42,152 nucleotides of DNA from Streptomyces sp. Ru62 (GTDB lineage Bacteria; Actinomycetota; Actinomycetes; Streptomycetales; Streptomycetaceae): positions 1-42,152 of the forward strand of contig NZ_PQSU01000053.1 in NCBI RefSeq assembly GCF_002920615.1, read 5' to 3'. Positions 6,392 through 13,817 of this stretch are shown in pieces. The notes beneath the pieces were generated by a model. The model was not told the origin of the DNA, did no database searches, and was given only the letters and a program-made list of their open reading frames with translations. A program made the position numbers and the translations under genes. Every line of letters begins with the position of its first letter. The stretch's first letter is position 1.

Positions 6392-7825
6392 GTGGGACGT
6401 CACAGCCGCCGCGGACCGGCCCCGAAGGGCGATTCCGCGGACATAGCCGCACGGCGGGGGGAGCGGCGCGGTGCGCGCTCCGAGGACGGGCGCGGTGCGC
6501 GCTCGGAGGGCGACAGGGGCGACGGGGGCAGCGCGGCCCGGCTGCCGGGAGGCGGCCCCGCGGGTGCGCCTCGCCCGTCCGACGGCACCCCGGCGCGCGG
6601 TGTGCCGAGGTTCGCGGACGGCACCCCGGCGCAGGGTGTGCCGAGGTTTCCGGACGGTACGCCGGCGCGTGGGGTACCGAGGGCTGCCGACGGCACTCCG
6701 GTCCACGGCGTGCCGGGGTTTCCCGGTGGCGCGTCGGCGCGCGGTGCGCGGGGTGGGCATCCCGAGCAGCGGGAAGCCGGCGGGGGCTGGGGGGAGTTCG
6801 CCGGACGGCGGGCGGGCACCGGCGGGCCCGGTGTCGTGTTGCCCCGGCAGCGGCAGGCGGAACCGGGTTCCCCGGGTCCGGGCGGGGCGCGGCGCCGCCC
6901 CGGGCCCCGGCAGGAGTACCTGGAAGCCTTCGACGGCTCCGACGGTTCCGGAGGCGGCCCGCGGGACACCGGGAACGCCGAGGCCCCGGCGCCCCGCGCC
7001 GGTGTGCCGGCGCAACGCGGCGGGACCAAGGGGTGGGCGTTCACCGGCATCGCGGCGGCCGCCGTCACCACCGTGCTCGCGGTGGTCGTCGCCGGACAGG
7101 TGACCAAGGGGCAGGACGGCACCGGCGCGCGGTCGCGGTCGGCCGCCGACCAGGCCGGTGAGGCGGGTCTCCCGGGTGACCCCCCGGGTGCGCCGACGCC
7201 TTCCGCCGCACCGAGCGCGGTGACGCTGACGTACGACCAGAAGATGGGCCGGAAGTACCCGCTCGGCGCCACGTTGAAGGGCTCGGGGAAGTTCGACACC
7301 GTGCCCGGGTTCGACAAGGCACCCGGCGCCGGGCAGAAGTACCGGTACCGCGTCGACGTCGAGAAGGGGCTCGCCCTGGACGGCGCGCTGTTCGCCGAGG
7401 CCGTGCAGCGGACCCTGAACGACAAGCGCAGCTGGGCCCACGGCGGCGCCCTCACCTTCGAGCGGGTCTCCTCCGGCAAGCCGGACTTCGTGATCACGCT
7501 GGCCAGCCCCGGCACCACGGCGACGTGGTGCGCCAAGTCGGGCCTGGACACCACGGAGGACAACGTTTCCTGCGACTCGGCCGCGACCGAACGCGTCATG
7601 ATCAATGCGTACCGGTGGGCTCAGGGAAGCAAGACGTACGGTGACCGGATCCATGCGTACCGGCAAATGTTGATCAACCATGAAGTCGGCCACCGGCTCG
7701 GCCACGGACACGTCAGCTGCCAGAAGGACGGCGAGTTGGCGCCCGTCATGCAGCAGCAGACCAAGTTCCTGGACCACGACGGAATCCACTGCCGGCCCAA
7801 CCCGTGGCCCTACCCCGGTAGTTGA
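6392..7825 (+). CDS. Membrane-anchored DUF3152 protein, putative zinc metalloprotease
   Basis: A 477-residue protein with three parts. An Arg/Gly/Pro-rich N-terminal region (to about residue 212) carries 12-residue repeats. One membrane segment follows at about 214-237 (WAFTGIAAAAVTTVLAVVVA). The rest is an extracellular DUF3152 domain. The sequence HEVGHRLGHGH at residues 430-440 fits the metzincin zinc motif HEXXHXXGXXH, so it is probably a zinc peptidase, although activity is not shown for the family to my knowledge. Topology is type II: basic tail inside, catalytic domain outside. The GTG at 6392 follows the hydrolase stop by 8 nt and gives the usual start GRHSRRGPAPKG; the open frame continues upstream inside the hydrolase gene. 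A terminator was not seen directly after it. M. tuberculosis Rv3207c is the likely homologue. Confidence 0.85.
   Translation: MGRHSRRGPAPKGDSADIAARRGERRGARSEDGRGARSEGDRGDGGSAARLPGGGPAGAPRPSDGTPARGVPRFADGTPAQGVPRFPDGTPARGVPRAADGTPVHGVPGFPGGASARGARGGHPEQREAGGGWGEFAGRRAGTGGPGVVLPRQRQAEPGSPGPGGARRRPGPRQEYLEAFDGSDGSGGGPRDTGNAEAPAPRAGVPAQRGGTKGWAFTGIAAAAVTTVLAVVVAGQVTKGQDGTGARSRSAADQAGEAGLPGDPPGAPTPSAAPSAVTLTYDQKMGRKYPLGATLKGSGKFDTVPGFDKAPGAGQKYRYRVDVEKGLALDGALFAEAVQRTLNDKRSWAHGGALTFERVSSGKPDFVITLASPGTTATWCAKSGLDTTEDNVSCDSAATERVMINAYRWAQGSKTYGDRIHAYRQMLINHEVGHRLGHGHVSCQKDGELAPVMQQQTKFLDHDGIHCRPNPWPYPGS
6581..6724 (+). repeat. 36-bp in-frame tandem repeat in the DUF3152 gene
   Basis: Four 36-bp units start at 6581, 6617, 6653 and 6689 and encode variants of DGTPARGVPRF plus one residue (residues 64-111). 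A fifth degenerate unit follows to about 6757. The unit length is a multiple of three, so copy-number change would keep the frame. Confidence 0.8.
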
Positions 7826-7845
7826 CAGGCACCGCTTATGTCACA

Positions 7846-7874
7846 TTGACATCAGCCTCATGGTCGTCCATATT
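7846..7874 (+). promoter_or_regulatory. Strong SigA/HrdB-type promoter of the peptide transporter attenuator
   Basis: A perfect TTGACA -35 (7846-7851) is followed after exactly 17 bp by CATATT (7869-7874). Transcription should start at about 7881-7882, right at the ATG of the leader peptide. A second TTGACA at 7822-7827 has no -10 at proper spacing. Confidence 0.75.
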
Positions 7875-7881
7875 TCTGCCC

Positions 7882-7977
7882 ATGTGGTCTAGTCATGCCG
7901 TCTGCAGCAGCGCCGCCATCGAGCTGGCGCTCATCGGCGTGACCGCACTCTGCGTGGCCGACATCCACTGTCGCTGA
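7882..7977 (+). CDS. Leader peptide (31 residues, three Cys), leaderless
   Basis: A 31-residue ORF from ATG 7882 to TGA 7975-7977 begins MWSSHAVCSS and ends ALCVADIHCR. Cysteines are at residues 8, 24 and 30; the last Cys is the second-to-last sense codon, followed by one Arg codon and the stop. Its ATG coincides with the predicted transcription start, so it would be translated without a ribosome site. An intrinsic terminator lies 45 bp after its stop and the transporter genes follow, which is the classic layout of a ribosome-mediated attenuator. The residue sensed is not certain: Cys is suggested by the count, but Ala and Leu codons are also abundant. It could instead be a chance ORF, but position and context argue against that. 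Confidence 0.65.
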   Translation: MWSSHAVCSSAAIELALIGVTALCVADIHCR

Positions 7978-8022
7978 CGCCGCCTCCCCGGCGTTCGCGT
8001 CGCGACCGTTTTCTCCCTTTCG

Positions 8023-8047
8023 TCCGTGACCGTGTCACGGATTTTTT
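8023..8047 (+). terminator. Intrinsic terminator (attenuator)
   Basis: TCCGTGAC (8023-8030) and GTCACGGA (8034-8041) form a perfect 8-bp stem around a CGT loop, followed at once by TTTTTT (8042-8047). T-tracts like this are rare in Streptomyces. Its position between the leader peptide and the lipoprotein gene implies premature termination control. Confidence 0.85.
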
Positions 8048-8068
8048 CGACGACCCGACGCCGGGGCC

Positions 8069-8088
8069 GACGTCTGTCCACAGACGTC
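8069..8088 (+). promoter_or_regulatory. Second leader hairpin
   Basis: GACGTCTG (8069-8076) pairs with CAGACGTC (8081-8088) around a TCCA loop. It lies past the attenuator terminator in the 5' leader of the transporter mRNA. It may stabilise the read-through transcript or be part of an alternative fold. The loop region also resembles a DnaA box with one mismatch. Confidence 0.5.
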
Positions 8089-8167
8089 TCACTCCTCGTC
8101 CACATGTCTCATCAGTCGAGAAACCTCGACCAACCCCGCCACGTCACCCCGAGAGGTCGTCATTCCG

Positions 8168-9886
8168 ATGCGTCAACCGTCCGTCATAGCGCGCCGCGTG
8201 GCAGCGGCATCCGTCAGCCTGGTCGTGGCAGCGGGCGCCGCCGCCTGCGGCCCGGAGGACAACGATGCCAAGGGCTCCGGTGGCGACTCCACGCCCCACA
8301 AGGGCGGCACGCTCACGGTCCTGAACTCCCAGCCGCAGTCCGACTTCGACCCCGCGCGCCTGTACACCTCCGGCGGTGGAAACGTTCCCTCGCTGGTCTT
8401 CCGCACCCTCACCACGCGCAACCGGGAGAACGGAGCGGCCGGCGCCAAGGTCGTTCCCGACCTCGCCACCGACACCGGGCGTCCCAACAAGGACGCGACC
8501 GTGTGGACGTACACCCTGAAGAAGGGCCTGAAGTACGAGGACGGCACGCCGATCACCTCGGCCGACATCAAGTACGGCATCGAGCGCTCCTTCGCCCCCG
8601 AACTCTCCGGCGGCGCCCCCTACCTGCGGGACTGGCTGGTCGGCGCCGCCGACTACCAGGGGCCGTACAAGGACAGGAAGGGCCTGTCCGCGATCGAGAC
8701 GCCGGACTCCCGGACGATCGTCTTCCACTTGAACAAGCCCGAGGGCGAGTTCCCGTACCTCGCCACGCAGACGCAGTTCACCCCGGTGCCCAAGAGCAAG
8801 GACACCGGCACCAAGTACGAGTCGCACCCGGTCTCGTCCGGCCCGTACAAGGTCGTGAAGAACGAGAACGACGGCGAGCACCTCGTCCTGGAGCGCAACA
8901 CGCAGTGGTCGGCGGCGACCGACGAGGAGCGCAAGGCGTACCCGGACCGCATCGACGTGCGTTCCGGCCTGGACTCCTCGGTGATCAACCAGCGGCTGTC
9001 CGCGTCCCAGGGAGCGGACGCCGCCACCGTCACCACGGACACCAACCTCGGTCCGGCCGAACTCGCCAAGGTGACCGGCGACAAGGAGCTGGCCGCGCGC
9101 GTGGGCACCGGCCACTTCGGCTACACGAACTACCTCGCCTTCAACCCGAAGGTGAAGCCGTTCGACAACCCCAAGGTGCGCCAGGCGGTCGCGTACGCCA
9201 TCGACCGGTCCTCCGTGGTCAACGCGGCCGGCGGCAGCGCCCTCGCCGAGCCCGCCACCACCTTCCTGCCGAACCAGAAGTCCTTCGGCTACACGCCGTA
9301 CGACCCGTTCCCGGCGGGCGCCTCCGGCAACCCGGCGAAGGCCAAGGAGCTGCTGAAGCAGGCCGGCTACGCGGGCGGCCTCACCATCACGCTGACCCAC
9401 TCCAACAGCAAGGACTTCGAGACCAGCCCGGAGATCGCCACCGCCGTCCAGGACGCGCTCAAGAAGGCCGGCATCACGGTCAAGCTGCAGGGCCTGGAGG
9501 ACAACGACTACCGGGACAAGATCCACAGCGTGAAGACCGAGCCCGGTCTCTTCCTCGCCCACTGGGGTGCCGACTGGCCCTCGGGCGGCCCCTTCCTCGC
9601 CCCCATCTTCGACGGCCGGCAGATCGTCAAGGACGGAGCGAACTTCAACACGGGCCAGCTCAACGACAAGTCGGTCAATGACGAGATTGACGCGATCAAC
9701 AAGTTGACCGACCTTGACGCCGCCGCACAGCGCTGGGGCGCACTGGACAAGAAGATCGGTGACGAGGCCCTCGTCGTGCCGCTGTTCCACCCCGTCTACA
9801 AGCGCCTGTACGGCAAGGACGTCAAGAACATCGTCATCAGCGACTGGACCGGCGTCCTGGACATCTCCCAGGTCGCGGTGAAGTAG
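8168..9886 (+). CDS. Peptide ABC transporter substrate-binding lipoprotein (SBP family 5)
   Basis: A 572-residue extracytoplasmic lipoprotein that binds peptides, or possibly another SBP family 5 ligand, for import. The signal peptide ends in the lipobox AAAC with the lipidated Cys at residue 27. The family core follows, including KGGTLTVLNSQP near the start of the mature part, YTLKKGLKYEDGTPITSADIKY and the later RQAVAYAIDRSSVV block. The ATG at 8168 is preceded by GAGAGG at 8151-8156 (spacing 11 nt). It heads a four-gene operon whose transcription is probably controlled by the upstream attenuator. The ligand cannot be read from the sequence; oligopeptides are the usual substrate of this family, and nickel or other small compounds are alternatives. 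Confidence 0.92.
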   Translation: MRQPSVIARRVAAASVSLVVAAGAAACGPEDNDAKGSGGDSTPHKGGTLTVLNSQPQSDFDPARLYTSGGGNVPSLVFRTLTTRNRENGAAGAKVVPDLATDTGRPNKDATVWTYTLKKGLKYEDGTPITSADIKYGIERSFAPELSGGAPYLRDWLVGAADYQGPYKDRKGLSAIETPDSRTIVFHLNKPEGEFPYLATQTQFTPVPKSKDTGTKYESHPVSSGPYKVVKNENDGEHLVLERNTQWSAATDEERKAYPDRIDVRSGLDSSVINQRLSASQGADAATVTTDTNLGPAELAKVTGDKELAARVGTGHFGYTNYLAFNPKVKPFDNPKVRQAVAYAIDRSSVVNAAGGSALAEPATTFLPNQKSFGYTPYDPFPAGASGNPAKAKELLKQAGYAGGLTITLTHSNSKDFETSPEIATAVQDALKKAGITVKLQGLEDNDYRDKIHSVKTEPGLFLAHWGADWPSGGPFLAPIFDGRQIVKDGANFNTGQLNDKSVNDEIDAINKLTDLDAAAQRWGALDKKIGDEALVVPLFHPVYKRLYGKDVKNIVISDWTGVLDISQVAVK

Positions 9887-9890
9887 CACC

Positions 9891-10901
9891 GTGAGCGAGG
9901 CACTTGCCGCCGTCGAGACCGCCGGGACGGGCACCTCCGTCCCGGCGGTCTCGGGGGCACGTCAGTTCTGGCGGCGGCTGCGGGCGCAGCGCGCCGCCCT
10001 GGTCGCCGCGGCCGTCGTCGCGCTGCTCGTCCTGGTCGCGCTCGCCGCGCCGCTGCTCACCGCGCTGGAGGGCCAGGACCCCACCACCTACCACCCGACC
10101 CTGATCGACTCCGCGCGCGGGGGCGTGCCCATCGGCTCCTACGGCGGCGTCAGCGCCGACCACTGGCTGGGCGTCGAACCGCAGACCGGACGGGACATGT
10201 TCGCCCGGCTCGTCTACGGGGCCCGGGTGTCGCTGGGCGTGGCGCTCGCGGCGACGGTGGTCCAGGTCGCCATCGGGGTCACGGCCGGCGTGGCCTCCGC
10301 GCTCGGCAACCGATGGGTTGATCAACTGTTGAGCCGGGCCACGGACATCATCGTCTCGATGCCCTTGATGATCATGTCATTGGCGCTGCTGGCCATCGTG
10401 CCCTCCAGCTTCCCCCGGCCGGTCCTGGTCACCCTGGTGATCGGCCTGATCGCCTGGGGCAACATCGCGAAGATCGTGCGGGCCCAGACCCTCTCCCTCA
10501 AGGGCCTCGACTACGTCTCCGCCGCCCGGCTGAGCGGCTGGGGCACCTGGCGGATCGCGCGCCGCGAACTCCTGCCCGGTCTCGCCGCGCCCGTCATCAC
10601 GTACGCCGCGCTGCTCGTGCCCACGAACATCTCCGTCGAGGCGGCGCTGTCCTTCCTCGGCGTCGGCGTGAAGCCGCCCACCCCGTCATGGGGCCAGATG
10701 CTGACCGCCGCGGACGTCTGGTACCAGGCGGCACCCCAGTACCTGCTGCTGCCGGCCGGCGCCCTGTTCGTCACCGTCCTCGCCCTCACCGTCCTCGGCG
10801 ACGGCGTGCGCACCGCCCTCGACCCGCGCGCCGCCTCCCGCCTGCGCGTGGGCACCGGCCGCAAGCACACCGGCGCTACCGAGAAGGAGGCCTCCGCATG
10901 A
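9891..10901 (+). CDS. Peptide ABC transporter permease, DppC/OppC type
   Basis: A 336-residue inner-membrane permease of the BPD_transp_1 family. After a cytoplasmic N-terminus the first membrane segment is at about residues 36-57 (ALVAAAVVALLVLVALAAPLL). Then comes a periplasmic section with DHWLGVEPQTGRDMFARLVYGARVS, the usual DppC signature before the permease core, and several more membrane segments. The EAA-type loop that contacts the ATPase is in DYVSAARLSGWGTWRIARRELLP. The GTG at 9891 is 4 nt after the lipoprotein stop, and the 3' end overlaps the next gene by an ATGA, so translation is coupled. The C-type permease precedes the B-type here, the reverse of the common order. Confidence 0.92.
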   Translation: MSEALAAVETAGTGTSVPAVSGARQFWRRLRAQRAALVAAAVVALLVLVALAAPLLTALEGQDPTTYHPTLIDSARGGVPIGSYGGVSADHWLGVEPQTGRDMFARLVYGARVSLGVALAATVVQVAIGVTAGVASALGNRWVDQLLSRATDIIVSMPLMIMSLALLAIVPSSFPRPVLVTLVIGLIAWGNIAKIVRAQTLSLKGLDYVSAARLSGWGTWRIARRELLPGLAAPVITYAALLVPTNISVEAALSFLGVGVKPPTPSWGQMLTAADVWYQAAPQYLLLPAGALFVTVLALTVLGDGVRTALDPRAASRLRVGTGRKHTGATEKEASA

Positions 10902-11896
10902 GCGGCTTCGGTGGATTCCTGCTGCGCCGTGCGGCCGGCGCGGTCGTCACCCTGCTCGCCATCTCGGTGATCGTCTACGTCGTCTTCTACGTCACCCCCG
11001 GCAACATCGCCCAGATCACCTGCGGCCCGCGCTGTTCTCCGGAACAGGTGCACCAGGTCGCCGAGCAGCTCAAGCTGGGCGACCCCCTCTACCTGCGCTA
11101 CTGGCACTTCCTCCAGGGGCTGTTCGTCGGCCAGGACTTCTCCACGGGCACCTCCGTCGAGCACTGCGCCGCGCCCTGCCTGGGGCAGTCGTACCAGACC
11201 GATCAGCAAGTCCTGGACATCATCCTGGCGAAGCTGCCGGTCAGCGTGTCGCTGGTCCTCGGCGCCATGGTGCTGTGGCTCCTCCTCGGCATCGGCACCG
11301 GTGTGCTGTCCGCCTGGCGACGCGGCCGGGTCTCCGAGCGCGTGCTGACCGCCGTCACCCTCGCGGGCACGGCCACGCCCGTCTTCGTCATCGGCCTCGT
11401 GCTGATGATCGTCGTCTGCGGCGAACTGCGACTGCTGCCCTTCCCGCAGTACGTGAACTTCTCGGACGACCCCGAGCAATGGGCGTGGAACCTCCTGCTG
11501 CCCTGGCTCTCGCTCGCCCTGATCGAGGCGGCGGCCTTCGCCCGCCTCACCCGCGCGGCCATGCTGGAGACCCTTGCCGAGGACCACATCCGCACCTTCC
11601 GCGCGTACGGCGTCGCGGAGCGCTCCATCGTCGGTCGGCACGCCCTGCGCGGCGCCCTCGCGCCCGTGATCGCGCTCAACGCCAACAACGTGGGCTCCGC
11701 CGTCGGCGGCGCCGTCCTCACCGAGACCCTCTTCGGTCTGCCCGGCATCGGCCAGGAGCTGGTGCACGCGGTGAAGGTCGTCGACCTGCCGGTGGTCGTC
11801 GGCATGGTCCTGGTGACCGGCTTCTTCGTGGTCCTCGCCAACGCCGTCGCGGACGTCCTGTACGCGGTGGCCGACCGACGGGTGGTGCTCGCATGA
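10898..11896 (+). CDS. Peptide ABC transporter permease, DppB/OppB type
   Basis: A 332-residue inner-membrane permease, partner of the DppC-type subunit. It begins MSGFGGFLLRRAAGAVVTLLAISVIVY, the typical DppB first membrane segment ahead of a periplasmic domain. That domain has four cysteines, in TCGPRCS and EHCAAPCLG, and may hold disulfides. The permease core with its EAA-type loop (HIRTFRAYGVAERSIVGRHALRGAL) and GSAVGGAVLTETLFGLPGIG follows. The ATG at 10898 overlaps the preceding stop (ATGA), and its own end overlaps the ATPase gene in the same way. The Cys-rich periplasmic insert is unusual next to a Cys-containing leader peptide. Confidence 0.92.
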   Translation: MSGFGGFLLRRAAGAVVTLLAISVIVYVVFYVTPGNIAQITCGPRCSPEQVHQVAEQLKLGDPLYLRYWHFLQGLFVGQDFSTGTSVEHCAAPCLGQSYQTDQQVLDIILAKLPVSVSLVLGAMVLWLLLGIGTGVLSAWRRGRVSERVLTAVTLAGTATPVFVIGLVLMIVVCGELRLLPFPQYVNFSDDPEQWAWNLLLPWLSLALIEAAAFARLTRAAMLETLAEDHIRTFRAYGVAERSIVGRHALRGALAPVIALNANNVGSAVGGAVLTETLFGLPGIGQELVHAVKVVDLPVVVGMVLVTGFFVVLANAVADVLYAVADRRVVLA

Positions 11897-13566
11897 GCCT
11901 GGTGGAAGCGACGGACGCGAGCGTGCAGGCGGCGGACGGCACCCTGGTGGACGTGACGGACCTGACCGTGGAGTTCGGCGCCCTGCGCGCCGTCGACGGG
12001 CTCTCCTTCCGCCTGGCGAAGGGCGCCGCCCTGGCCCTGGTCGGCGAGTCCGGCTCCGGCAAGTCCACGGTCGCGGGTGCCCTGCTGGGCCTGCACCGGG
12101 GCACCGGGGCCCGGGTCGGCGGCTCGGTGCGGGTGGCCGGCACCGACGTACAGGCGGCCTCCGACGAGGAGCTGCGCCGGCTGCGCGGCGCCAAGGCCGC
12201 CATGGTCTTCCAGGACCCGCTGTCCTCGCTCGACCCGTACTACGCCATCGGCGACCAGATCGCCGAGGTCCATCGCGTCCACACGCGCGTGTCGCGCCGT
12301 GCCGCACGCGCGCGTGCCGTCGAGGTGCTGGAGCGGGTGGGAATCCCGGACGCGGCACGGCGGGCCCGGTCCCGGCCGCACGAGTTCAGCGGCGGCATGC
12401 GCCAGCGCGCCCTCATCGCCATGGCCCTCGCCTGCGAGCCCGACCTGCTGATCGCCGACGAGCCGACCACCGCCCTCGACGTCACCGTCCAGGCGCAGAT
12501 CCTCGACCTGCTGCACGGGCTGCGCGAGGAGACCGGCATGGGCCTGCTGCTCGTCACCCACGACGTGGGCGTGGCCGCCGAGAGCGTGAACGACGTCCTC
12601 GTCATGCGGCACGGCCGGGCCGTCGAGCGCGGCCCGATCGGCGCGATCCTCACGGCACCCGCGGAGCCGTACACCCGGGAACTGCTCGACGCCGTCCCGC
12701 GCGTGGACGCCCGCCGCACCGGCTCACCGGCCGGCGAGGAGGTCGTGCTGGAGGCCACCGGCGTGCGGCGCGAGTTCGGGCGCGGCAAGCGGGCGTTCGC
12801 GGCCGTGGACGACGTCTCGGTGACCGTCCGGCGCGGGGAGACCCTCGGGGTGGTCGGCGAGAGCGGCAGCGGCAAGACCACGCTCGGCCGCATGCTCGTC
12901 GGGCTGCTGGAACCGACCGCCGGGGAGATCCGCTACGAAGGGCGCCCGCACACCGGCGTGAACCCGTCCGTCCAGATGGTCTTCCAGGACCCCGTCTCCT
13001 CCCTCAACCCGCGCCGCAGCGTGGGTGAGTCCATCGCCGACCCGCTCCGCGCGCGCGGAATGGGGGTCCCCCCGCGCGAGCGAAGCCGAGCGTGGGGGAG
13101 GGACGAGGAGCGCATCCGGGGGCGCGTGACCGAACTGCTGGAGCGGGTGGGGCTCGAAGGGGCGCACTACGACCGGTACCCGCACGAGTTCAGCGGCGGG
13201 CAGCGCCAGCGGATCGGCATCGCGCGGGCGCTCGCCGCCGAGCCGCGCGCCATCGTCTGCGACGAGCCCGTCTCCGCGCTCGACGTCACCACGCAGGCGC
13301 AGGTGGTCGCCCTGCTCGGCGAACTCCAGCGGGAACTCGGCCTCGCGCTGGTCTTCATCGCGCACGACCTCGCCATCGTCCGCCAGGTCAGCGACCGGGT
13401 CGCGGTGATGCGGCGCGGCCGGCTCGTCGAGTACGGGCCCGCGGACGAGGTGTACGACAGCCCCCGCGAGCCGTACACCAGGCAGCTCCTGGCCGCCGTT
13501 CCCGCGCTCGACCCGGACCTGGCGGCCCGGCGGCGCGCCGCCCGGCGCCAACCGGCAGCGGTGTAG
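11893..13566 (+). CDS. Fused DppD-DppF ABC ATPase (two nucleotide-binding domains)
   Basis: A 557-residue protein carrying both ATPase subunits of the peptide importer in one chain. Domain 1 has Walker A GESGSGKST (about residues 50-58), signature FSGGMRQR and Walker B LLIADEP. Domain 2 has GESGSGKTT, signature FSGGQRQR and Walker B IVCDEP. Each half is followed by the oligopeptide-type C-terminal segment (EPYTRELL and EPYTRQLL). The ATG at 11893 overlaps the permease stop. Inside domain 2, at 13061-13100, a copy of a dispersed Streptomyces palindromic repeat is translated in frame and adds about 13 residues (GVPPRERSRAWG) between the Q-loop region and the helix before the signature. All catalytic motifs are intact. 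Confidence 0.92.
   Translation: MSLVEATDASVQAADGTLVDVTDLTVEFGALRAVDGLSFRLAKGAALALVGESGSGKSTVAGALLGLHRGTGARVGGSVRVAGTDVQAASDEELRRLRGAKAAMVFQDPLSSLDPYYAIGDQIAEVHRVHTRVSRRAARARAVEVLERVGIPDAARRARSRPHEFSGGMRQRALIAMALACEPDLLIADEPTTALDVTVQAQILDLLHGLREETGMGLLLVTHDVGVAAESVNDVLVMRHGRAVERGPIGAILTAPAEPYTRELLDAVPRVDARRTGSPAGEEVVLEATGVRREFGRGKRAFAAVDDVSVTVRRGETLGVVGESGSGKTTLGRMLVGLLEPTAGEIRYEGRPHTGVNPSVQMVFQDPVSSLNPRRSVGESIADPLRARGMGVPPRERSRAWGRDEERIRGRVTELLERVGLEGAHYDRYPHEFSGGQRQRIGIARALAAEPRAIVCDEPVSALDVTTQAQVVALLGELQRELGLALVFIAHDLAIVRQVSDRVAVMRRGRLVEYGPADEVYDSPREPYTRQLLAAVPALDPDLAARRRAARRQPAAV
13061..13100 (+). repeat. Dispersed Streptomyces palindromic repeat inside a coding sequence
   Basis: The segment starts TGGGGGTCCCCCCGCG and ends GAGCGTGGGGGAGGG, with CGAGCGAAGCCGA in the middle. 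I recognise the same layout from many Streptomyces intergenic repeats. The C-run and G-run form a stem around the central part. Here it lies inside the fused ATPase gene and is translated in frame. Confidence 0.7.
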
Positions 13567-13703
13567 CGGTGCGGCGCCTCGGCGGCCGGCGCGAGCCGCG
13601 CCCCGGGTCGGCGTAACGTTTCGCGCTCGGACGATCACTGTCTGATCCCTTAGCGCGACGGAACGCGACCCGCACGCGAAAGTTACGACCGTTCACCCCT
13701 TTT

Positions 13704-13737
13704 GGTGGTGCGACGGACAACCGTCCGTCGCACCACC
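13704..13737. terminator. 15-bp perfect hairpin after the ABC operon
   Basis: GGTGGTGCGACGGAC (13704-13718) pairs perfectly with GTCCGTCGCACCACC (13723-13737) around an AACC loop. It lies 138 bp past the ATPase stop and before the glycan operon, so it most likely ends the transporter transcript. An operator role is possible. Confidence 0.65.
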
Positions 13738-13766
13738 GCCTTGTCCCCTTACGTTCGTCCCGCTGC

Positions 13767-13790
13767 GAGCCGCCAGGACAACGGCGGCTC
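13767..13790 (+). promoter_or_regulatory. 5' leader hairpin of the glycan operon
   Basis: GAGCCGCC (13767-13774) pairs with GGCGGCTC (13783-13790) about 27 nt upstream of the GTG start. Its effect on translation or transcription is unknown. Confidence 0.4.
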
Positions 13791-13817
13791 CCCAGACGGG
13801 AGATCGGGGGTGCACAC

